A DNA stretch of 42,997 nucleotides. Source: Prevotella sp. MGM2. GTDB taxonomy: Bacteria; Bacteroidota; Bacteroidia; Bacteroidales; Bacteroidaceae. Under the pieces are notes generated by a model that saw only the letters and a list, made by a program, of their open reading frames with translations, did not search any database and was not told the origin of the DNA. The stretch covers positions 1 through 42,997 of the forward strand of contig NZ_BEWW01000297.1 of assembly GCF_002933955.1 (NCBI RefSeq), read 5' to 3'. The translations under genes were made by a program, and so were the position numbers. Of the stretch, positions 37,525 to 42,997 are shown one piece after another (within the stretch, counting starts at the first letter, position 1; the number at the start of each line of letters is the position of its first letter).

Positions 37525-37784
37525 AACATTTTTAACCTTTCATTACATTTCAATGGGCTGATTTTTGAATTCTAACTATTGGAATTCAAAAAGTCCGTAT
37601 CGAATTTTTAACACGAATACTTGGAATTTAGATTCCGATACGGAGTTTTTTCCCGAAAACACGTCAAAAAAACATATGACCACTCCAGAAAAACACGCAA
37701 AAAGCGGGCCTTTTCATAAGAAAGTCCCGCTCTACTATTACAAAGATACAACATTTTTCGCCTAAAAGCAAATTGTGTTAAAAT
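37525..37784 (-). repeat. dispersed 262-bp element, copy D
   Basis: 260 bp, minus orientation. Promoter: TTTG (37769-37772), a 20-bp spacer, TATCTTTG (37741-37748). Hairpin arms at 37721-37730 and 37704-37713 with one A-G mismatch are followed by five Ts on the minus strand. The invariant 19-mer is at 37606-37624 in the loop of the best-paired stem of the family (CCGTATCGAAT 37595-37605 with ATTCCGATACGG 37632-37643). The terminal GTTAAAAATGTTAA is at 37525-37538. Confidence 0.85.
37699..37735 (-). ncRNA. candidate short terminator-like RNA of element D
   Basis: Predicted start about 6 bp after TATCTTTG, then the hairpin and T-run, about 37 nucleotides. Inferred from layout only. Confidence 0.35.
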
Positions 37785-37850
37785 GATCGCACAAGCCCAA
37801 ATACCCACTTATGGTGATACCGCTGAAAGGGAAAGCAAGTTTTTTTTGAC

Positions 37851-37858
37851 TATTTTTG
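37851..37858 (+). promoter_or_regulatory. -7 box for the hemerythrin regulator gene
   Basis: TATTTTTG, 40 bp before the ATG, matches TAnnTTTG. The -33 side is unclear. Confidence 0.4.
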
Positions 37859-37898
37859 CAGCCGGAACTCCCACATTTCTTTACAGACAAACAAGAAT

Positions 37899-38879
37899 AT
37901 GCCCTCTTACTACAACGACAATACAAAAATGAGTGACATCATTTGTGACGCACCGCAATTGCTGCAAATGATGAGCCGTTTTGGCATCCCTTTGGGTGTT
38001 GGCGACCGCTCTGTACAGGAAATATGTGCCACAGCAGGCGTGGATACACCTACTTTTCTGGCTGTAGCCAACTTTATGCGTCATGGCAGCGACAGTGTGA
38101 CACAGCATCTGGACCAGGTGTCAGTATCGGCATTAATGACCTATCTGAAAAATGCTCACGACTATTATCTCAGTTTCCAGCTGCCGGCCATCCGCCGCAA
38201 ACTTCTTGAAGCAATCGACACAGCACAACAAAACGACGTGGCTCTGCTCATTCTGAAATTTTATGATGGCTACATGGGAGAAGTACGGCGGCACATGGAA
38301 TATGAAAATCACAAAATATTCACCTATGTCGAACGGCTGCTGAACGGAACATACGATAAGAATTTCAAGATAGACTGCTTTGCCCGCCGTCACACCGGCA
38401 TCGACAAGAAACTTCAAGAGCTGAAAAACATTATCATAAAATATTATGTCCCCACTGGGGACGGAGACTTACTCAATTATGTGCTCTTCGATATTTTCAA
38501 CTGCGAAGCCGACTTGCGCTCTCATTGCCAACTGGAAGACGAATTGTTTGTGCCTGCAGTTGGCATTCTGGAAGAACAGCTGGCCCAACAAGGACTATGC
38601 CATAGCGAAAAGACTGGAGATAAAACAGTTACTGATCCGCTTTCCGAACGTGAGAAGGAAGTTGTCTGCTGCATTGTGCGCGGCATGACGAACAAGGAAG
38701 TGGCAGCCTTTCTCTTCATCAGCATCAATACAGTGCTTACCCATCGCAAAAACATATCACGCAAGCTCAACATTCACTCCGTGAGCGGACTTACCATCTA
38801 CGCCATTGCCAGCGGACTGGTAGACGTAAAGGAACTAAACGCTACTGCCAATATAAAGAAAGCCGCATCGTTACGATGA
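37899..38879 (+). CDS. hemerythrin-domain protein with LuxR-type DNA-binding domain
   Basis: The 326 residues appear to combine three parts. Residues 11-60 (MSDIICDAPQLLQMMSRFGIPLGVGDRSVQEIC) resemble the ScdA/RIC N-terminal domain. Residues about 80-220 look like a hemerythrin-type four-helix bundle with candidate diiron ligands His87, His132, Glu136, His138, His165, His209 and Glu213. Residues 248-306 form a LuxR/GerE helix-turn-helix (LSEREKEVVCCIVRGMTNKEVA, FISINTVLTHRKNISRKL). RIC proteins repair iron centres after nitric oxide or oxygen damage, so this is probably a transcription factor sensing oxygen, NO or iron status. The translation could instead begin at Met11. Its 3' end lies inside a terminator stem. 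Confidence 0.85.
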   Translation: MPSYYNDNTKMSDIICDAPQLLQMMSRFGIPLGVGDRSVQEICATAGVDTPTFLAVANFMRHGSDSVTQHLDQVSVSALMTYLKNAHDYYLSFQLPAIRRKLLEAIDTAQQNDVALLILKFYDGYMGEVRRHMEYENHKIFTYVERLLNGTYDKNFKIDCFARRHTGIDKKLQELKNIIIKYYVPTGDGDLLNYVLFDIFNCEADLRSHCQLEDELFVPAVGILEEQLAQQGLCHSEKTGDKTVTDPLSEREKEVVCCIVRGMTNKEVAAFLFISINTVLTHRKNISRKLNIHSVSGLTIYAIASGLVDVKELNATANIKKAASLR

Positions 38880-38891
38880 TGCGGCTTTCTT
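38856..38891. terminator. terminator overlapping the 3' end of the hemerythrin regulator gene
   Basis: AAGAAAGCCGCATC (38856-38869) pairs with GATGCGGCTTTCTT (38878-38891). The last codons and the stop codon of the gene lie within the stem. It faces the convergent GH13 gene and may act in both directions. Confidence 0.7.
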
Positions 38892-38910
38892 ACCTCACAA
38901 ATTCTGTTTC

Positions 38911-40593
38911 TCATCCCTCTATTTTGAGCACAACTGCACTATTGGCTGCCACTGCCACCATCGTAAAGCCATCAGGTTTCAACTCCACCGTTTGAGTTTC
39001 TCCCGAAAGCAAATCGATTGCGGCATATAAGCCGCCACGCAAATCCATAAAACTAAAAGCATGTGCAGGAACACGTACTCCGACATTGATGTCTGCCGCA
39101 TCAAAATTGGCAACAATAAGGAGTGTTTCCTCCTTTCCTTTTCTGATAAAAGCATACTGCCGATCAGGATTAAAACCACAAGTACGGTCATAATTCGCAT
39201 ACATGAGATCATAGAAAATACCTTCACGAACAGCTTCCGAACCATTGGCCAGACGCATCACTTGCCTATAAATATAGTATAAACGAACTTCATCCTCCGT
39301 CAGCAAAGACCTATCGGCTGTTGACAGACGTCGTAAAGAATCCACACACCAATAGTCAAAAATTGTCGTTCGCCCATCAATACCGCTAAAGCCTTCGGAA
39401 TCCATACCGGCCTCCCCCACTTCCTGTCCGGCATAAACCATGAAAGGATTGGTACCCATCAAAGCGCTTACAACCAAGGCCGGAACGGCACGCAAGGCTT
39501 CCCCGGCAAAGAAAGGAGAAGCGATCCGTTGTTCGTCATGATTTTCCAGAAAATTCAACATGTGGCAGCGAATACCATCGATACTCTGCCAACAACCGGT
39601 GATACAAGAGGCTGAAGCCTCGCCCCTCACCACAGCACGCAAAGTATCATAAAGACCGACTTTATCGTAAAGAAAATCAAAGCCTCCGCGATGAATATAA
39701 TCATAATACAGTCCCGGATTATAAACCTCAGCAATAAAAAGAACAGCCGGATAAATAGTCTTTACCTTGGCTATGGCATAGGCCCAAAACTCACACGGCA
39801 CCATTTCCGCCATATCGCAACGGAAAGCATCAACTCCTTTCTTAGCCCAAAAAAGAAGAATATCTGTCATCTTTGTCCAAGTAGAAGGTACAGGATCGAA
39901 GTGACAAGTCCTCCCCCCCATATAGTCAACACCGTAATTGAGTTTCACGGTTTCATACCAGTCATTCCGCGAAGGCCAGGCATTAAAGCAGTCATTTCCA
40001 GTAGCTTTAGCCGGATACTCACGATACGGGCCGTCAGCCGCACGCACGTCAGTAAAATCAGTGTGAAGCGTTTGTCCTTGTATATAATAGAAATTATTGT
40101 TCGCAGAAAAGCCCAAAGACATATCATCGCCTTCGCCCAAATCCTTCACTCTAGCCGGCTTGGCATCAGAAAAATATTGACGCGCCACATGGTTTGGCAC
40201 GAAATCAATGACAACTTTCATTCCAGCCTTATGGGTACGCCGAAGCAAAGCTTCAAATTCTTTCATACGCCGCTCCGGCTTTACGGCGAGATCCGGATCT
40301 ATATCATAATAATCCTTGATAGCATAAGGCGAACCGGCCCGGCCTTTAACGACCGCCGGATGATCACAACGAATGCCGCAAGCTGAATAATCAGTCTGAG
40401 TGGCATGTTCCAACAAGCCGGTATACCATATATGTGTAAATCCGAAATCACGAATATTAGCCAAAACCTCATCTGTAAAATCAGCCATTTTTCCACACCC
40501 ATTTTGTTCAATGGTGCCATGAGGCAAATTTTGTCCAGCCTTGTTACCATAAAGTCGTGGCAACACTTGATATATTGTTATTTTTTCTTGCAT
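38911..40593 (-). CDS. GH13 alpha-amylase family glycosyl hydrolase, cytoplasmic
   Basis: The 560-residue protein has the four conserved GH13 regions: DFVPNH (130-135), GVDAFRCD with nucleophile Asp260, FIAEVY with acid/base Glu289, and FLENHDEQR with His352-Asp353. There is no signal peptide, so it acts in the cytoplasm, unlike the SusG-type surface amylases of Bacteroides. It probably works on maltodextrins or glycogen; the exact linkage and whether it hydrolyses or transfers is not clear. A C-terminal beta domain ends it. It follows fabD across a terminator. Confidence 0.9.
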   Translation of the reverse strand: MQEKITIYQVLPRLYGNKAGQNLPHGTIEQNGCGKMADFTDEVLANIRDFGFTHIWYTGLLEHATQTDYSACGIRCDHPAVVKGRAGSPYAIKDYYDIDPDLAVKPERRMKEFEALLRRTHKAGMKVVIDFVPNHVARQYFSDAKPARVKDLGEGDDMSLGFSANNNFYYIQGQTLHTDFTDVRAADGPYREYPAKATGNDCFNAWPSRNDWYETVKLNYGVDYMGGRTCHFDPVPSTWTKMTDILLFWAKKGVDAFRCDMAEMVPCEFWAYAIAKVKTIYPAVLFIAEVYNPGLYYDYIHRGGFDFLYDKVGLYDTLRAVVRGEASASCITGCWQSIDGIRCHMLNFLENHDEQRIASPFFAGEALRAVPALVVSALMGTNPFMVYAGQEVGEAGMDSEGFSGIDGRTTIFDYWCVDSLRRLSTADRSLLTEDEVRLYYIYRQVMRLANGSEAVREGIFYDLMYANYDRTCGFNPDRQYAFIRKGKEETLLIVANFDAADINVGVRVPAHAFSFMDLRGGLYAAIDLLSGETQTVELKPDGFTMVAVAANSAVVLKIEG

Positions 40594-40627
40594 TTATATT
40601 ATGTTTTCGAAGACAAAAAAACAAAAA

Positions 40628-40674
40628 GAGTCAGAACCACTACTACCATTCCTTGGTTTGTCTAGCTCTGACTC
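40628..40674 (-). terminator. terminator after fabD
   Basis: GAGTCAGA (40628-40635) pairs with TCTGACTC (40667-40674) with a 31-base loop. On the minus strand the T-rich run TTTTTGTTTTTTTGTC follows. Confidence 0.6.
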
Positions 40675-40723
40675 CTGTTATGTTCACTGGCATTGCTTTA
40701 TCCTAAACAATACCACACGCATT

Positions 40724-41626
40724 TTATTCACCTACGCCATGAACCGTCACCTCTGCATTGCCCTTACATATTTTAGCAATCATGCCTTGCAGAGCTTTAC
40801 CCGGACCGCATTCGGTAAAGTCCGTAGCCCCGGCATTCACCATATTCTGGACTTCCTGAGTCCAAAGAACACTAGCCGTAAGCTGCTTAATAAGGTTAGC
40901 TTTGATCTCTTCAGGATCAGTATGAGCCAAACCATCAACATTCTGATAAACAGGGCATATCGGTTTTTGGAACTCTGTTACGGCTATTGCAGCCTCCAAT
41001 TCTTCTTTAGCAGGTTGCATAAGCGGACTGTGGAAAGCACCACCAACAGGAAGCAACAAGGCACGTTTGGCTCCGTTTTCTTTCAATTTGGCGCAAGCAG
41101 CCTCAACAGCTTCCTGTTTACCGCTAATAACCAACTGACCAGGGCAATTATAATTAGCAGGTACAACGACCATTCCTGTCTCTTGGCTCACTTCTTCACA
41201 AATAGCTTCAACTTTTTCATCAGGTAAGGCGATAATGGCGGCCATCGCACCGGGAGCAGCCTCACAAGCCTTCTGCATTGCCTTGGCACGGGCTGCGACC
41301 AGTTTCAAGCCATCCTCGAAACTCAAACAACGCGTTGCAGTAAGTGCAGAAAGTTCACCCAAAGAATGACCAGCAACCATTTCAGGAGCAAACTCCTGTC
41401 CTAAGCAAAGGGCGCTTATCACGCTATGAAGGAAAACGGCTGGTTGAGTAACCTTCGTCTGCTTGAGTTCCTCATCCGTACCACTAAACATGATTTCAGT
41501 TATCTTAAAACCGAGAATCTTATCAGCCAAGTCGAAATGCTGCTTAGCAATAGGATGATTTTCGTACAGGTCCTTACCCATACCAACGAATTGTGAACCC
41601 TGTCCGGGAAATACAAATGCTTTCAT
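40724..41626 (-). CDS. fabD: malonyl-CoA:ACP transacylase FabD
   Basis: FabD moves malonyl from CoA to acyl carrier protein to feed fatty acid elongation. The 300-residue product shows GQGSQ (8-12), the nucleophile motif GHSLGE with Ser88, and the catalytic histidine in GGAFHSPLM (His199). Length and order are standard. It is not in a fab cluster here: thiD lies upstream and a GH13 gene downstream on the same strand. Its own TACCTTTG box sits at the end of thiD. Confidence 0.97.
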   Translation of the reverse strand: MKAFVFPGQGSQFVGMGKDLYENHPIAKQHFDLADKILGFKITEIMFSGTDEELKQTKVTQPAVFLHSVISALCLGQEFAPEMVAGHSLGELSALTATRCLSFEDGLKLVAARAKAMQKACEAAPGAMAAIIALPDEKVEAICEEVSQETGMVVVPANYNCPGQLVISGKQEAVEAACAKLKENGAKRALLLPVGGAFHSPLMQPAKEELEAAIAVTEFQKPICPVYQNVDGLAHTDPEEIKANLIKQLTASVLWTQEVQNMVNAGATDFTECGPGKALQGMIAKICKGNAEVTVHGVGE

Positions 41627-41684
41627 TATAGAGGTCTGTTTATTTATTAAATTTCCAAAGTTTTCTAGTATCTATAAGACTAGG

Positions 41685-41692
41685 CAAAGGTA
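41685..41692 (-). promoter_or_regulatory. -7 box for fabD
   Basis: TACCTTTG on the minus strand, directly after the thiD stop codon and about 58 bp before the FabD ATG, fits TAnnTTTG. FabD can thus be expressed without thiD. Confidence 0.5.
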
Positions 41693-41693
41693 C

Positions 41694-42482
41694 TCAAAAT
41701 TCTTCGATTAACAGAGGCTCTGGTGCAAAAAAGTGGTTCATGCCGCCACGACCGCCACCCAGCCTTTGCTCCAAACCAGCCTTGAGGGCTTTTTCCACAA
41801 ACTTTTTTGCCTGACACACGGATGCTTCAAGCGGGAAACCACGAGCCAAAAAAGCTGTGATAGCAGATGAAAGTGTGCATCCTGTACCATGATCATTAAT
41901 AGTATGAACACGATGACCGTTCAAGACGACACGTCCTGCCGGAGTGCTTAATACATCACAAGGCACTCCACTGCGATCGCCTCCTGTTACAAGCATACAA
42001 AGACTCGGATCCACCCTTTTCTCCTTTTCCAAACACTCCTTTAGCACAACAGCCTCAACAATATTGGGAGTAACTAAACTGCAAAGCGGCAACAATTTTG
42101 TACACAGCACTTTTAAAGCTTCAGAGTCCATCAAACGACAACCGGAAGATGATACCATTACAGGATCAAGCACAACATGAGACACAGGAAATGTGTTGAG
42201 TGCCGTCACAATTGCCTCAATAATCTCAACTGTCGGAGTCATACCTATCTTCACCGCAGTAGGTGACATATCGGAAAGCACAGCCGTTATTTGCTCATAT
42301 ACCAAATTGGCATCAACAGGAACAGACTGTACAACCCCTTTGGTGTTCTGTACAGTAAGAGCGGTAATCGCCGATGCTCCATAACACCCTAAAGCAGAAA
42401 AAGTTTTAAGGTCTGCTTGTATACCGGCACCTCCAGAAGGATCACTTCCGGCTATAGAAAAACATACGTAATAACGTTTCAT
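41694..42482 (-). CDS. thiD: hydroxymethylpyrimidine/phosphomethylpyrimidine kinase ThiD
   Basis: ThiD phosphorylates hydroxymethylpyrimidine twice for thiamine synthesis or salvage. The 262-residue protein starts MKRYYVCFSIAGSDPSGGAG, and GSDPSGGAGIQADLKT (12-27) binds substrate. The C-terminal NDHGTGCTLSSAI holds the anion hole and catalytic Cys. I start at 42482: an upstream in-frame ATG at 42632 adds 50 residues absent from the family and passes through the promoter box. No TPP riboswitch is seen, and other thi genes are absent here. Confidence 0.95.
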   Translation of the reverse strand: MKRYYVCFSIAGSDPSGGAGIQADLKTFSALGCYGASAITALTVQNTKGVVQSVPVDANLVYEQITAVLSDMSPTAVKIGMTPTVEIIEAIVTALNTFPVSHVVLDPVMVSSSGCRLMDSEALKVLCTKLLPLCSLVTPNIVEAVVLKECLEKEKRVDPSLCMLVTGGDRSGVPCDVLSTPAGRVVLNGHRVHTINDHGTGCTLSSAITAFLARGFPLEASVCQAKKFVEKALKAGLEQRLGGGRGGMNHFFAPEPLLIEEF

Positions 42483-42487
42483 GACAA

Positions 42488-42495
42488 CAAAGATA
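42488..42495 (-). promoter_or_regulatory. -7 box for thiD
   Basis: TATCTTTG on the minus strand ends only 5 bp before the ThiD ATG. If used, the transcript would have almost no leader. Confidence 0.45.
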
Positions 42496-42751
42496 ATGCA
42501 AATAGACGAAAAAGGAAAACGCTGTTCGCTACCCAAGAGAACGGAATCAAACATAACCTTTCTTAAAGACTTCTTCTCAAACAAAAGTATCAAAAGCACG
42601 AACACGTTAACATCCATCCAACGAAGAAGCACTAACCTGCTTTCACAGTATTCTTTACAACATATTATAAGTCAATCTGATAAAGTCTTGACTCCTCACC
42701 CCATGGATGATAACAAGAACCAAGATATCTGAATCCAAACTTCTCATAATA

Positions 42752-42777
42752 TGGGTCAAGCCGAAAACACGGTGCAT
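42752..42777 (-). repeat. edge repeat, right copy 1
   Basis: A 26-base block identical to 42944-42969, in the same orientation, 192 bp apart. It lies inside the GNAT frame, encoding APCFRLDP before YYEKFGF. Confidence 0.7.
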
Positions 42778-42943
42778 ACGTTTTGAATCCTAATAATTCA
42801 GCCTCAACGATTGCACGGTCTATCAACACTTGCCCTAGATTATGTCCCCGACAGTCTTCTTCAACATATAATGCAACCAATCAAGGATATAAATCCATTC
42901 GGGAATTAAAATCATTAGTAACAAGACCAAAACAGCCAATAAC

Positions 42944-42969
42944 TGGGTCAAGCCGAAAACACGGTGCAT
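42944..42969 (-). repeat. edge repeat, right copy 2
   Basis: Identical to right copy 1 over 26 bases and in the same reading frame of the GNAT gene, again giving APCFRLDP. It is followed by the GNAT segment VIGCFGLV, where the family normally has a different strand. The left-edge copy at 22-46 is the inverted, diverged relative. Confidence 0.7.
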
Positions 42970-42997
42970 GAATTTTGAGAAAAGTGTTAAATTTGTG

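Larger units (their letters stand above)
37423..37898. other. intergenic region lipoprotein gene - hemerythrin regulator gene
   Basis: This 476-bp gap holds the lipoprotein terminator (37447-37486), dispersed element copy D (37525-37784) and the promoter of the hemerythrin regulator. No gene is seen. Confidence 0.7.
42665..42997 (-). pseudogene. GNAT family acetyltransferase with in-frame stop, runs off the edge
   Basis: Read on the minus strand, one frame gives VIGCFGLVTNDFNSRMDLYP, a TGA at 42881-42883, then LVALYVEEDCRGHNLGQVLI and on to YYEKFGFRYLGSCYHPWGEE. This is a GNAT acetyltransferase fold: the CRGHNLGQ loop binds acetyl-CoA. Relatives commonly have DLYPWLVALY-type sequence, so the stop looks like a Trp codon TGG changed to TGA. 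The front of the gene, before VIGCFGLV, is replaced by the edge repeat. It may be a decayed gene or a sequence error near a contig end. A TTG at 42878 after the stop could in principle restart translation. Confidence 0.6.

Noticed and set aside
37565-37765. 66-residue frames on both strands within element D
   Set aside because: Both are translations of the repeat and are not conserved in frame among the four copies.
39691-40386. 231-residue plus-strand frame opposite the GH13 gene
   Set aside because: Antisense shadow of a gene with all four GH13 motifs.
42483-42664. Possible TPP riboswitch before thiD
   Set aside because: No CUGAGA or ACCUGAU-type conserved THI-box blocks are present on the minus strand.

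Overview
This 43 kb stretch looks like core chromosome of a gut-type Bacteroidales, most likely Bacteroidaceae. Three lines of evidence support this. Many genes are preceded by the Bacteroides -7 box TAnnTTTG rather than a sigma70 -10 box. The single tRNA has no encoded CCA. The gene content is typical of the group: DUF4494 next to a YggS-type gene, guaB followed by two PpiC isomerases, an OstA-like gene and mutL, and a serC-serA-DUF1015 cluster. The genus call is inference. I see no phage, integrase, transposase, CRISPR array, restriction system or toxin-antitoxin pair.

Layout. 1-0.6 kb: 3' half of an acyltransferase whose front is missing. 0.8-6.6 kb: tRNA-Ser(CGA), an OmpH/Skp-like lipoprotein, a 66-residue membrane protein, PepD dipeptidase, a beta-helix lipoprotein and DnaB helicase. 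7.2-10.6 kb: SerC, a lysine-type SerA and a DUF1015 protein. 10.8-11.9 kb: NagA on the minus strand. 12.8-17.2 kb: AspS, NadE and a BatD-like exported protein. 17.4-18.5 kb: YggS and DUF4494 on the minus strand. 18.7-22.7 kb: RibE, YicC, Gmk, NadD and rubrerythrin. 22.9-26.5 kb: ThrS, IF-3, L35, L20 and a 63-residue protein. 26.6-34.6 kb: GuaB, two periplasmic PpiC proteins, an OstA-like protein and MutL. 34.9-38.9 kb: ribosomal protein S1 (minus), a small lipoprotein and an unusual hemerythrin-HTH regulator. 38.9-42.5 kb on the minus strand: a GH13 amylase-type enzyme, FabD and ThiD. The right edge holds a broken GNAT acetyltransferase.

The most interesting feature is not a protein. Four intergenic regions (6652-6915, 12242-12503, 19424-19686, 37525-37784) carry copies of one 260-264 bp element. 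Each copy has a Bacteroides-type promoter (a -33 element exactly 20 bp from TATnTTTG), immediately followed by a GC-rich hairpin and T-run. About 80 bp further on there is an imperfect stem-loop containing a 19-mer identical in all four copies, and the element ends in a GGTTAAAnATGTTAA-like sequence. Stem differences between copies mostly keep pairing. This suggests a dispersed, non-coding, RNA-producing element or a promoter-carrying miniature repeat. A second, shorter repeat of 25-26 bp lies at both edges of the window in opposite orientation, next to the two damaged genes.

Most genes serve housekeeping functions: replication and repair (DnaB, MutL), translation (AspS, ThrS, IF-3, L35, L20, S1, tRNA-Ser), nucleotides and cofactors (GuaB, Gmk, NadD, NadE, RibE, ThiD, YggS), serine synthesis, lipid synthesis (FabD), envelope assembly (OmpH, PpiC proteins, OstA-like) and oxidative or nitrosative stress (rubrerythrin, hemerythrin regulator).
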